From the NCBI GenBank assembly GCA_904501935.1, contig CAJGDA010000002.1, positions 1-30,468 on the forward strand: a stretch of 30,468 nt of DNA, in the 5' to 3' direction. The translations under genes and the position numbers were made by a program. Source of the stretch: an uncultured Methanobrevibacter sp. (GTDB taxonomy: Archaea; Methanobacteriota; Methanobacteria; Methanobacteriales; Methanobacteriaceae). Shown here in pieces: positions 9,355-18,034 of the stretch; position 1 is the first letter of the stretch, and every line of letters starts with the position of its first letter. The notes under the pieces are model-generated. The model had not been told where the DNA came from and did no database searches. It was given only the letters and a program-made list of their open reading frames with translations.

Positions 9355-11085
9355 ATGTATGAAAGAAATTATGAATTGTTAAGGGCAAAATTCTCTGAAT
9401 TTTTCTTTCCAACATTATTCACTTCAATGGCGGGCAATATTTGTTTGTTTGTGGATGGTTTGATTGTAAGTTTTTTAATTGGGGCAAGCAATCTTGCTCC
9501 AATCCAAATCGTTGCTCCTGTAATAACATTTGTTAATCTTGTTTACTGGATGATTGGATTGGGTGGTAGCGTACTATGTTCTGTTGCAAAGGCAGAATTT
9601 GATGATGAAAAAAGTAATTCGTACTTCTCAGTATCGATTATTTCACTCGTATCGATTGGAATATTGATAACTATTTTCGGATTGTTTTTTTCAGGAAATA
9701 TTGCTCAATTTTTATGTTCCTCACAACCGGAGCTTGTAGCTGATGTTAGCCAATATTTCATTGCATTGATTATTGGTATGCCTTTTTTATGTTATATGAT
9801 GAGCTTATCTTATTTCATAAGGGCTGATGGTATTCCAACATTACCATTTAGAGCCATATTAATAGCCAATATTGTTAATATATGTTTTGATTTCATCTAC
9901 ATTCGCTTTTTGGGTTTTGGACTTTCAGGCGCCGCATTAGCTACTACAACAGGCTATTTCGTGGGGTCTGTTTTAATTTCATATTATTTCTTTAAAAAAG
10001 AACGTACATTGGAATTTATTAAATTAAAAGTCAATTCTTTCTTTAATTATCTTAAAAAAATTGTTACTTCTGGATTTTCATCTGCATCTACTCAATTGTA
10101 CTTAACTCTTAAATTACTAGTCATAAACTTTTTAGTTGGAATTTATGTTGGTAAATCAGGTGTTGTTGCATTTGGTATTTGCTATAACAGTTTATTTATT
10201 TTATATATATTCCTAATTGGAACAGCACAGACAATGTCTCCTATTGTATCTGTTTACTTTAAAGAAGAGGACTATTCTGGGGTTAACTATATAATTAAGC
10301 GATCTTTAAAGATTGTTGTTGCTTCAAGTTTGGCACTGTCAGTTTTATTCATTGTTTATCCTCAAGTATTGCTTTTCTTGTATAGCGTTAAAAATCCTGC
10401 GGATGTCCCTGTCGTGTTGAATGCTTTAAGACTATTTGCAATAAGTTATGTTGGAACCGCCATTACATTTTTATATACATTTTATGCTCAAGCAATTCAA
10501 AAAAATAAATTGTCCACAATTATTTCATTGCTTGAAGGTTTTGTATTGCCGATTTCAGCTGCGATTATTTTGTCCTTTGCAATTGGTGGAAATGGAATTT
10601 GGATTTCATTTGCAATTGCTGAACTATTGACAATATTGTTCTTATTCATTTATTCAAAACACATTGGCAAGGAAACTAATGGGGAATATTCCGGATTCTT
10701 TATTAACAAACACAATGATGATGAAAACGTATTTGAATATACAATCCATGGTGATGTTGAAGAAGCCGTTAACTTATCAAGGGATGTTCAGGATTATTTG
10801 TCTGGAAATAAATCCGCAGCACTTGTTAGTTTGGCAATTGAGGAAATGCTTGTAAATATTATCAACATCAATGAAAAGGTCGACACAATCGATGTTATCG
10901 TCAGGGACAATGTTGAAAATATATTGATATCCATTAAGGATACTGGAATTGATTTCAATCCGGTAATTGAAAACGATAATCTTAAATTTGATAACATCAA
11001 TGTTTTAAATAGGATTGCAGAAAAAATTGATTATTCAAGAGTTTTGGGTTTGAATAGTACTGTAATCACTATTAAAAATAGTTAA
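9355..11085 (+). CDS. MATE-family efflux transporter fused to a C-terminal HATPase (RsbW/SpoIIAB-like kinase) domain
   Basis: Residues 1 to about 440 form a polytopic MATE exporter. The remaining 130 or so residues are a soluble GHKL ATPase domain of the anti-sigma-kinase type. The N-box is LAIEEMLVN at 493-501 (Glu496/Glu497 and Asn501) and the G1 box is KDTGIDFNP at 528-536 (Asp529, Gly531). MATE proteins normally end near 450 residues, so at 576 this is a genuine fusion in one frame. It starts 11 nt after the NRPS stop behind AGGGGT, so it is co-transcribed and probably exports the NRPS product. The kinase-like tail is the expected partner of the divergent STAS protein. Whether it phosphorylates Ser54 of that protein or only binds it is unknown. 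Both domain assignments are strong. Confidence 0.93.
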   Translation: MYERNYELLRAKFSEFFFPTLFTSMAGNICLFVDGLIVSFLIGASNLAPIQIVAPVITFVNLVYWMIGLGGSVLCSVAKAEFDDEKSNSYFSVSIISLVSIGILITIFGLFFSGNIAQFLCSSQPELVADVSQYFIALIIGMPFLCYMMSLSYFIRADGIPTLPFRAILIANIVNICFDFIYIRFLGFGLSGAALATTTGYFVGSVLISYYFFKKERTLEFIKLKVNSFFNYLKKIVTSGFSSASTQLYLTLKLLVINFLVGIYVGKSGVVAFGICYNSLFILYIFLIGTAQTMSPIVSVYFKEEDYSGVNYIIKRSLKIVVASSLALSVLFIVYPQVLLFLYSVKNPADVPVVLNALRLFAISYVGTAITFLYTFYAQAIQKNKLSTIISLLEGFVLPISAAIILSFAIGGNGIWISFAIAELLTILFLFIYSKHIGKETNGEYSGFFINKHNDDENVFEYTIHGDVEEAVNLSRDVQDYLSGNKSAALVSLAIEEMLVNIININEKVDTIDVIVRDNVENILISIKDTGIDFNPVIENDNLKFDNINVLNRIAEKIDYSRVLGLNSTVITIKNS

Positions 11086-11088
11086 ATT

Positions 11089-11955
11089 ATGGACCTGATC
11101 ATTATGTCGGGCAAATCGTTCATTGCAAAGATTGAAGAGGGTATTTTGAAGATTACTAAACCGGATTATATGGATTCAAAAGAAGATGTCGATGACTTTT
11201 TAAAAAATTCATCAGACAATAAGCTTCCCGGAGGTATTTTCAAAAGTGTTGATTTTAATGGCACTCCGGTCTTCACTTTTGGTGATGAAAATGCTAAAAA
11301 CACTATTCTTTACATACATGGTGGGGCTTACGTTAATGAAATAAATTATCAACATTTAATATATTGCTTTTTGCTGTCACGAAAATTGAATGCCAATGTC
11401 CTTGCACCAGTTTACCCGCTCGCCCCTTCAAGTAAAGCAATACAAACTTATGAAGTAGTCACTGAATTATATGAAACTCTAATTTCAAGAAATAATTTAA
11501 CGTTAATGGGCGACTCGGCAGGTGGAGGATTTGTTCACTCATTTTGCCAATATCTAAAAACAATTGATTTGCCTCAACCGGACAGGATAATAACATTTTC
11601 TCCATGGGTTGATATCTCAATGAGCAATCTTCCGTATGACAGTGAAAATGACCCTATTTTAGGTGAAATAGGTCTTAAGGAAATAGGAAAATCCTGGGCG
11701 GGCAATTGGAATACTCAGGATTATAGAGTTAGTCCAATTTTTGGCGATAATGAAGGATTGCCTGATACATTAATCTTTGCAGGTGAGAATGAGATTTTTT
11801 GCAAGGACATTAAAAAATATGTTGAAAACCTAAAAAAAGATGGGATTAATGTTAAATTAATTATTGGAAATGGACTTTTCCATATCTATCCTTTATTCCC
11901 AATACCTGAGGCAGTAAGCGCATTTAAAGAAATAAAAAAAGAGATAATTGATTAA
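11089..11955 (+). CDS. Alpha/beta hydrolase, HSL/Abhydrolase_3 type esterase
   Basis: The oxyanion-hole motif HGG is at 77-79 and the nucleophile elbow GDSAGG at 141-146 with Ser143. His265 in GLFHIYP is the probable catalytic His. The acid appears to be Glu235, where most relatives have Asp. These features place it in the hormone-sensitive-lipase-like esterase family. The ATG at 11089, 3 nt after the MATE stop, has no clear ribosome-binding site. An in-frame ATG at 11104 is preceded by CTGATC and may be the true start, shortening the protein by five residues. As third gene of the NRPS operon it could trim, deacylate or hydrolyse the product or a precursor. No signal peptide is evident, so it is probably cytoplasmic. 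The family is clear; the substrate is unknown. Confidence 0.9.
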   Translation: MDLIIMSGKSFIAKIEEGILKITKPDYMDSKEDVDDFLKNSSDNKLPGGIFKSVDFNGTPVFTFGDENAKNTILYIHGGAYVNEINYQHLIYCFLLSRKLNANVLAPVYPLAPSSKAIQTYEVVTELYETLISRNNLTLMGDSAGGGFVHSFCQYLKTIDLPQPDRIITFSPWVDISMSNLPYDSENDPILGEIGLKEIGKSWAGNWNTQDYRVSPIFGDNEGLPDTLIFAGENEIFCKDIKKYVENLKKDGINVKLIIGNGLFHIYPLFPIPEAVSAFKEIKKEIID

Positions 11956-11962
11956 TTATCTC
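11941..11962. terminator. Perfect hairpin spanning both stop codons of convergent genes
   Basis: GAGATAATT and AATTATCTC form a 9-bp perfect stem around a GATT loop. The stops of the hydrolase (11953-11955) and the acyltransferase (11956-11958) both lie inside it. On the minus strand it is followed by a T-run, so it best suits the acyltransferase transcript. On the plus strand there is no T-run. Confidence 0.6.
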
Positions 11963-12999
11963 ATGTACAAAATGTATTTTCCAAATCTTGGGATTCTATA
12001 TATTATTACAGTAGCCAAGTAACTGAAGAATATTAATAAAATCCAAAGTATTATCGCTTTTACAGGTTCTGAATACGGTAGCTGAACAACTAAAGGAAGC
12101 AACGGTAGTCTAAATAAGTTGTGCACTAAAAATACTGCAAATGAATATTTTGCTAAAAAGCTTACTAGAGGATAAGCTCTGATTTTTCCTCTTCTAGAAC
12201 AAAGCTCAAATAATGCAAATGACCCAGTCAATATGAATGGGAATTCATACCATAAGAAAAAGTCGAATCCTTTGATAAATGCATAATACTGGAATAATAC
12301 ACATATTAAAAATGATACAATTGCAAGTAATCTTAATTTATTGGATGAATATTTCTTAAAGTAGTCTTTTTTAGTTAAATATCCAATAATGATATAAATT
12401 CCATAGACTCCTCCACTAAATCCAAGACAGTATTGGATGGTGACGTTCTCAATACCATGCATAGATAATAAAGTTGTAATAAATGGCAGTAGGAATGCCA
12501 AAAGTGCAAATACAATTGTTGCTTGATAAATTGTTCTTGTGTCAAATTTTTCAAGAGCAGCAGAAACAAACGGCATTGAAAGATACATTCCAATAATCAT
12601 CGGCATGTACCACATATGACTGAAGAATAAGTTTCCAGCTTCTGCAACGTTAACTTGACTGGTTTTTACAGTAATGAACTGTAGACTAACTGCATAGATT
12701 ATTGACCAGATAACAGTAATGATGATTAATCCCTTACAGTTCTTATACCAAAACTTACGAACTCGCTCATCATCATACTTTCTATCCAACATCAGATAAC
12801 CTGTAATCATTAAAAAGAATGGAACACCGATACGACCTATAAAAAGAGATATAAAATTAAATATCCTTGAATAAATTGTGTAATTCATTATTGAATCAGA
12901 TGAAATTATAAAAATTCCATCAGTTGCGTGAATGTATAATACAGTTAAGATTGCAATTGCTCGTACAAGGTCAATCCATTCAACTCTAGTTTTCCCCAT
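11956..12999 (-). CDS. Membrane acyltransferase, acyltransferase-3 (OafA/WecH-like) family
   Basis: The 347-residue protein has about ten hydrophobic segments. It opens with the family pattern WIDLVRAIAILTVLYIHATD, in which Arg13 and His24 correspond to the conserved R-x10-H. It continues with FFLMITGYLML and ends with the typical FAVFLVHNLF segment. Members move acetyl or other short acyl groups to sugars, lipids or peptides at the membrane. GGAG lies 9 nt before the ATG. It is 26 nt downstream of the AIM24 gene on the same strand, so co-transcription is plausible. It converges with the NRPS operon. A role in decorating the NRPS product is possible, but cell-envelope glycan modification is equally likely. 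Confidence 0.9.
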   Translation of the reverse strand: MGKTRVEWIDLVRAIAILTVLYIHATDGIFIISSDSIMNYTIYSRIFNFISLFIGRIGVPFFLMITGYLMLDRKYDDERVRKFWYKNCKGLIIITVIWSIIYAVSLQFITVKTSQVNVAEAGNLFFSHMWYMPMIIGMYLSMPFVSAALEKFDTRTIYQATIVFALLAFLLPFITTLLSMHGIENVTIQYCLGFSGGVYGIYIIIGYLTKKDYFKKYSSNKLRLLAIVSFLICVLFQYYAFIKGFDFFLWYEFPFILTGSFALFELCSRRGKIRAYPLVSFLAKYSFAVFLVHNLFRLPLLPLVVQLPYSEPVKAIILWILLIFFSYLATVIIYRIPRFGKYILYMR

Positions 13000-13025
13000 T
13001 ATTCTTTCTCCAATCTTTTAGCTAT

Positions 13026-13733
13026 TTAATCAAACATGCCTCCCCAATCAGAGCCGCCAGTGGAAGTTGGTAAAAATGGAATTAGTGCTGCGGCTAATTT
13101 AGACAGTGGCATAGTTTGTATCCATACTTTTCCAGGGCCAGTCAATTTTGCAAAGAACAGTCCTTCTCCGAATAGTATGTTTTTAGCTCCTTTTACTCGT
13201 TCTATATCGAAATCAACAGTTTCTTCCATTGCTGCAATGTGTCCTGGGTCTAAAAGTAATCTTTCTCCGGGTTGCAATTCTTTTTCAATTACTTCCCCAT
13301 CAATTTCTATGAATAGCATTCCATTTCCGCTGAATTTCTGTAGAACAAAACCTTCTCCACCAAATAGTCCTGCTCCAAGTCTCTTTTTAAAGAATATATC
13401 AACATCAACTGAATTTTCTGCAGCCAAAAATGCGTTTTTCTGACCTATAATAGTATTAGATCCATCCAATCTTATGGACATGATTTTTCCAGGGGTGCAT
13501 GCTGAAAATCCAATTTGTTCGTTGTCAGATTGTGCAGTAAAGAAGTTTAAAAATAGTGTATCTCCAGCCAATGCCCTTCCAAGTCCTTTTAATAGGCCCC
13601 CTCCGGTATTTGTTTCCATTTTCATGTCTGAAGTCATGAAAGCCATTGCACCGGTTTCATTTTTCATGGTTTCTCCTTTTTGTAAGGTACATATTACAAT
13701 AGGAAAAGCACCACCTTTTATTTCGTATTCCAT
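13026..13733 (-). CDS. AIM24 / TIGR00266 family protein
   Basis: The protein of about 235 residues has the beta-rich, glycine-punctuated pattern of the AIM24 family, including GGGLLKGLGRALAGDTLFLN early on and GEGLFFAKLTGPGKVWIQT near the C-terminus. The family is widespread in bacteria and archaea. Its fold is known, a trimer of double-stranded beta-helices, but its biochemical role is not. I start at the ATG at 13733 because GGTGAT sits 5 nt upstream; the in-frame TTG just before it is too close to that site. It lies upstream of the acyltransferase and probably shares its transcript. No functional link to the NRPS is visible. Confidence 0.88.
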   Translation of the reverse strand: MEYEIKGGAFPIVICTLQKGETMKNETGAMAFMTSDMKMETNTGGGLLKGLGRALAGDTLFLNFFTAQSDNEQIGFSACTPGKIMSIRLDGSNTIIGQKNAFLAAENSVDVDIFFKKRLGAGLFGGEGFVLQKFSGNGMLFIEIDGEVIEKELQPGERLLLDPGHIAAMEETVDFDIERVKGAKNILFGEGLFFAKLTGPGKVWIQTMPLSKLAAALIPFLPTSTGGSDWGGMFD

Positions 13734-13905
13734 CAAATATCACCGATTGTTGATTATATATTCTTCTGTTTGTTTTTTAAATTATTTATATTTAGATGTT
13801 TTAATATCCTAATTTGCTCGTTTAAAAAGAGGAATGGCATTTAAAAAGTGACAGTTTTTTGATTGAACGCAAATTTTTTTAATAGATTTCTTCAAATATT
13901 CAAAT

Positions 13906-14847
13906 ATGAAACAGATTTTTAAATTCATTGAAAAGTATTTTTTCATAATTATATTGCTTGCGGTTGTCGTTTCTTTAATTTATCCCAATGCATTCAATTG
14001 GGTTTTAAGCGAATATAATGGAATAAATATATTAAATTTGCTTTTAAGCATTGTTCTTTTTACAATGGGAACAACATTGAAAGTGGAAGATTTTGTCAAT
14101 GTATTTAAAAATCCGAAAGAAATCGCTGTCGGTATTTCCGCCCAATACATTATAATGCCCCTTATAGCATTGACTCTTGCCAATGTCTTTTCTCTAAACA
14201 CTGCATTGACAGTTGGACTTATCCTTGTCGGTACTGTGCCTGGGGGTACGGCTTCTGATGTTATTACTTTTCTTGCAAAGGGGAATGTGGCATTGTCCGT
14301 ATCTTTGACTGCGGTTTCCACTGTAATTTCACCGATTTTAACTCCGCTGATTACATTATTGCTAATTGGCAATCAGATTAATTTCAATCCGATAGACATG
14401 TTCATTTCGATTATTGAAATTGTAATCATCCCTATCGTTTTAGGTTTGATATTGAATTATAGATTCCCTGAATTTTGTGAGAAATTGAAATATTATTTGC
14501 CTGCAATCTCTTCAATTGTCATCTGTCTTATTGTTGCAGGCGTAATCGGTGTCAATAAACAGGCTATTTTGAATTCTTCAGCAATAATAATGCTTGTCAT
14601 CATCATACAGTATTTCCTTGCAATGCTGCTTGGATTTGTTGTAGGTTATTTGGCTGGAATGGACAGAAAACAGATTATTACAATAGCTATTGAGCTTGCA
14701 TTTCAAAATTCAGGATTGTCAACAGGTCTTGCAAAGACTCATTTTCCAAGCTTGTCTCAGGCAACTGTTCCCGGAGCTCTCTATTCTGTTTGGCAGAATT
14801 TTGCAGGATCCATTCTAGCATATGTATTTAGAAGATATGTCCATTGA
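13906..14847 (+). CDS. Bile acid:sodium symporter (BASS/SBF) family transporter
   Basis: The 313-residue protein has ten or so hydrophobic segments and the BASS signatures. GTVPGGTASDV at 109-119 matches the first crossing motif. Glu263 with Gln267-Asn268 in ELAFQNSGLS matches the ExxxQN sodium-site motif of ASBT-like transporters. Family members carry bile acids, pantoate, pyruvate or other organic anions with Na+, so the substrate cannot be fixed from sequence. There is no ribosome-binding site before the ATG, and an AT-rich stretch lies about 25-30 nt upstream, so the mRNA may be leaderless. It converges with the MFS gene. In a gut archaeon a bile-acid role is attractive but unproven. Confidence 0.92.
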   Translation: MKQIFKFIEKYFFIIILLAVVVSLIYPNAFNWVLSEYNGINILNLLLSIVLFTMGTTLKVEDFVNVFKNPKEIAVGISAQYIIMPLIALTLANVFSLNTALTVGLILVGTVPGGTASDVITFLAKGNVALSVSLTAVSTVISPILTPLITLLLIGNQINFNPIDMFISIIEIVIIPIVLGLILNYRFPEFCEKLKYYLPAISSIVICLIVAGVIGVNKQAILNSSAIIMLVIIIQYFLAMLLGFVVGYLAGMDRKQIITIAIELAFQNSGLSTGLAKTHFPSLSQATVPGALYSVWQNFAGSILAYVFRRYVH

Positions 14848-14868
14848 GATGATTCATAACTGGAATTC

Positions 14869-14883
14869 TTTTTTATAAAAAAA
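14869..14883. terminator. Short symmetric T-run/A-run between convergent transporters
   Basis: TTTTTTATAAAAAAA lies between the stops of the BASS and MFS genes. It presents a U-run in both transcripts, which is the main archaeal termination signal. The palindrome has too small a loop for a stable hairpin. Confidence 0.45.
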
Positions 14884-14895
14884 TACAGTATTAAC

Positions 14896-16134
14896 TTAAT
14901 CCAAATCATTAATGTTTGTTCCTTTGGTTTCAGGGAATACCCAAATCCAAATACCAACCAATATTGCGAATATTGCTGCAATAGCTATTCCATAACTTAA
15001 ATCGAATTGTGCTGCTACTATAGTTATGATTACGGGGGTGATAAATTGCACTCCACGAGCAAGGTTGAATACAGTTCCAACAGCAGTATTTCTGATTTTT
15101 GTCGGGAATAACTCTGAGAACAATGCACCAAATCCGCCAAAGAAACCTGTTCCAAATCCAGTTAGGAACATAAATACATATATCAAATCGTGAATTGCAC
15201 TTATTTGATTCCAGCAAATGGTTATCATGGAAACGCTTATGCCCATTATGAAGCTATATATAGTAAATGCGGGACGCCTTCCCAGTTTTTCGGCCACAAA
15301 ACCGAAACTTGTATAACCTAAAAAATCACCGCATTGGATTATTATGATTCCGAATGTGGTGCTGAGCAATGCAAGGCCTCTTTCCTGTTCAAGATATGTT
15401 GGCAGCCATGAATATGTATACCAGTATGCAGACATACCGAATATGCATAATATTAGGGATATGAAAAATAGTTTCCTGTATTCTTTTGAAAGCAATTCTT
15501 TAAACTCTTGGAAAATGTTTTTGTTTACATATTGATCCTTATTCTGAATCCAAATGTCGGATTCCTTAAGATATCTTCTTATGAAAATAACCATAAGGGC
15601 GGGAACGATTGAAATTAAAAATGTCATTCTCCATCCAATAGCAGGGGTTACTACTCCTCCCACTATTGAAGCTAGAATTACTCCAACTGGTGCTCCAGAT
15701 TGCATGAAAGCTCCAAATTTGGCCCTTAAATCATCTGGAAATGTTTCACTGATGTAAATCTGGCCAGTTGCCCATTCACCACCAACACCCAAGCCTGTGA
15801 TGAATCTGAATATTACCAAAGAATAGAAAGACCATGAGAAAGCAGATAACAATGTGCCTATTGAATATACAATAATCGTCCATTGCAATACTCTTTTACG
15901 CCCATATTTGTCTCCTAATGCTCCAAATATAATTCCTCCAAAACCTGTGGCAAATAAGGATATGCCTAAACATAAGGAAAGCATTTCAGCGGAAAAATGT
16001 AGTTCGCTTTGAAGTTGAGATATTAAAAACGTAAACAAAACAAGGTCGTAGAAATCAAAAACCCAGCCTGCCCAACTCAAACCAAAAATCGTATAATGGT
16101 CTTTAGTAAGTTTAGTCTGTTCATTCATTAACAT
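14896..16134 (-). CDS. MFS transporter, metabolite:H+ symporter-like
   Basis: This is a 12-TM major facilitator of about 412 residues. It shows the loop 2-3 motif GDKYGRKRV, RFITGLGVGGEWATG in the TM4 region and a second-half copy AEKLGRRPAF. The N-terminal WAGWVFDFYDLVLF resembles the sialate/lactate/aromatic-acid:H+ symporter groups (SHS, AAHS), so a carboxylate substrate is likely. I start at the ATG at 16134, four nt after GGA. The longer version begins with TTG directly at the putative site, and a further ATG at 16128 is also possible. It converges on the BASS gene. The exact substrate is not readable from the sequence. Confidence 0.9.
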   Translation of the reverse strand: MLMNEQTKLTKDHYTIFGLSWAGWVFDFYDLVLFTFLISQLQSELHFSAEMLSLCLGISLFATGFGGIIFGALGDKYGRKRVLQWTIIVYSIGTLLSAFSWSFYSLVIFRFITGLGVGGEWATGQIYISETFPDDLRAKFGAFMQSGAPVGVILASIVGGVVTPAIGWRMTFLISIVPALMVIFIRRYLKESDIWIQNKDQYVNKNIFQEFKELLSKEYRKLFFISLILCIFGMSAYWYTYSWLPTYLEQERGLALLSTTFGIIIIQCGDFLGYTSFGFVAEKLGRRPAFTIYSFIMGISVSMITICWNQISAIHDLIYVFMFLTGFGTGFFGGFGALFSELFPTKIRNTAVGTVFNLARGVQFITPVIITIVAAQFDLSYGIAIAAIFAILVGIWIWVFPETKGTNINDLD

Positions 16135-16198
16135 GATTCCAACAACCAATATCTAATTTTTTTAAAATTAATTAATTGATGTTTAATATTTAGTTATT

Positions 16199-16212
16199 GT
16201 AATATATATAAC
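16199..16212 (-). promoter_or_regulatory. TATA-box candidate for the MFS gene
   Basis: On the minus strand GTTATATATATTAC lies about 70 nt before the start, giving a predicted leader of about 40 nt with a weak GGA ribosome-binding site. Confidence 0.45.
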
Positions 16213-16379
16213 ATTTTTTAAGAAAATGGATGGTGTCTATTATTTTTTCATATTAAATTTCTAAAATTCTGTAATTTATATATCTCAAACATATATTTAT
16301 AGATAATTTCATTTTAAGTTAGGAATTTCTTCCGAGATTTCTTAATTTTTTGATTGAATCTTTCCTTGCTGCATATTGG

Positions 16380-17816
16380 CTATCTTTTAAAGATTTCAAA
16401 AAGGGCTCTGAATGCAATCAATACAGGATAGATTTCCAATCTTCCTGTCCACATATTGAATATGCCAATGGCTTTCAAAGGCCATTCTATTGTTTGAGAT
16501 AGTTGCCCGATTTCTAAACCAATATTTCCCTGCATTGACATGGTGAAAAACAATGAATCAAATGGGTCGTGGCCATATAAGCATAATAATGACCATGTAA
16601 ATAAGATAAGAATCAAATAAAGGGCAATATAGTTTCCACTTTGTGCTGCATCATTTTCTGTAATTTCTTTATTATTTATTTTCATTTTAAAGACGCTGCC
16701 TTCAGGAGATAGGATTTCACGTAAATTTTTATATATGCCTTTCGAAAATGTAATGACGCGCATCAGTTTAATTGCACCTACAGTGGATCCATTGGAACCG
16801 CCAATAAGCATCAATACCATTATAATCAAGATTGTAAATGATGGCCATCCTCCCATTACAGTTGAACTTTGAATGCTTGCTCCAGTTGTTGTAATGGCGG
16901 AAACTACGGTAAATAAGATGTCCATTGGAACAATTTGGGATGTAAAATAGATTAATAGGGATGAAATTGCTATTAACGAAATCATTACTTTGAATTGCAA
17001 ATCATGAATTAATGATTTTCCGTATGTTTTAATGATTTTAAAATGAACTATAAAGCTTGTCGCTCCCAATATCATCAAAATCATTGTAATGAAATAGATT
17101 ACTTCATTATTATAAAATCCTATATTCGCATTTTTCACGCTCATTCCTCCGGTTGAAATAATGCAAAATGTATTGCAAATTGAATCAAAAATGGACATTC
17201 CTGCAATTGTATATAAAATAATCCCCAATGCTGTATAAATTGAGTAAATTTTGAAGGTTTCTTTTATTGTAGCTTTTATGGATGGTTTTATACGTTCGTC
17301 ACGGGCCTCAGATTCATATAATTTAGATGATGTGCTTCCGGGACTTATTAGAAATGACATTATCATAACGATAATACCTAAACCACCAATCCATTGTTGA
17401 AATGCTCTGAAAAATAGTATACTGTGTGGCAGGACTTCAACATCACTATATATTGTTATTCCACTTCCGGTCAAAGCGGACATGCTTTCAAAAGTAGCAT
17501 CTATCATGCTTATTCCAGTTACATAATGAAATATCAAACCACCGATGATGCATGCCCAAAGCCATGATACGGATGATATTATCATTCCATGTTTCAAGCG
17601 CATTTTTTTGACGGTAGTATATTTGTCTATAACTATTGTACAGATTAAACCAACAATGATTGATATTGAAGAAGGTATGAGAAAACCGATTGCATTAAAT
17701 TCGAGATATCCTAAATCGACGATAATGGGAACTAAACACATTACGCCAATTCCAATCATTAACTTTCCAGAGTTTTTGGTGATGATTAATAAGTCATTTT
17801 TGGAAATATATCTCAT
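16380..17816 (-). CDS. trkH: TrkH/KtrB-type potassium channel subunit
   Basis: The 478-residue membrane protein contains the four P-loop repeats of the TrkH/KtrB superfamily. Selectivity-filter segments are recognisable as LTGSGIT, ISTGGMS, TTTGAS and QGNIGLE in order, along with the conserved WIGGLGIIV. TrkH forms a K+ pathway gated by a cytosolic RCK subunit (TrkA), for which there is no gene here. The ATG follows AGGTGAG with a 4-nt spacer, which fixes the start. It is monocistronic and divergent from the GspF-like gene. The fourth filter, GNIGLE, departs from the more usual TVGLS-like sequence but keeps the key glycine. Confidence 0.94.
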   Translation of the reverse strand: MRYISKNDLLIITKNSGKLMIGIGVMCLVPIIVDLGYLEFNAIGFLIPSSISIIVGLICTIVIDKYTTVKKMRLKHGMIISSVSWLWACIIGGLIFHYVTGISMIDATFESMSALTGSGITIYSDVEVLPHSILFFRAFQQWIGGLGIIVMIMSFLISPGSTSSKLYESEARDERIKPSIKATIKETFKIYSIYTALGIILYTIAGMSIFDSICNTFCIISTGGMSVKNANIGFYNNEVIYFITMILMILGATSFIVHFKIIKTYGKSLIHDLQFKVMISLIAISSLLIYFTSQIVPMDILFTVVSAITTTGASIQSSTVMGGWPSFTILIIMVLMLIGGSNGSTVGAIKLMRVITFSKGIYKNLREILSPEGSVFKMKINNKEITENDAAQSGNYIALYLILILFTWSLLCLYGHDPFDSLFFTMSMQGNIGLEIGQLSQTIEWPLKAIGIFNMWTGRLEIYPVLIAFRALFEIFKR

Positions 17817-18004
17817 AACTCACCTGCAATTTAACTGATTATAATTAAATTATATGATTATTTAATAAATTCATATATAAATTATTTTCGAGTTAACATT
17901 TAAACTAAAATAAGAGAATAATTTAGATAAAATACTAATTTCTGAACTATTGTACATATTTGTTTATTTGGCTTTGTAAAATTGATTTGGATTATAACTA
18001 ACAG

Positions 18005-18012
18005 TTTATATG
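18005..18012 (+). promoter_or_regulatory. TATA box placed for a leaderless transcript of the GspF-like gene
   Basis: TTTATATG is centred about 27 nt before the ATG at 18035 and no ribosome-binding site precedes that ATG. This is the arrangement expected for a leaderless archaeal mRNA. Confidence 0.55.
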
Positions 18013-18034
18013 CTTTAACATCCAATGTTATTTT

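Noticed and set aside
11956..13733. Acyltransferase and AIM24 genes as definite parts of the NRPS cluster
   Set aside because: They are convergent with the NRPS operon, have their own promoter side and belong to families with general cell-envelope or unknown roles; adjacency alone is not enough.
13036..13812. Plus-strand frames of 135 and 112 residues opposite the AIM24 gene
   Set aside because: They are Ser/Pro-rich shadow frames of the AIM24 coding strand with no domain pattern.
17817..18034. tRNA or structured RNA in intergenic gaps
   Set aside because: The gaps are AT-rich with no cloverleaf arms or T-loop GTTCRA motif; only promoters and terminators could be supported.
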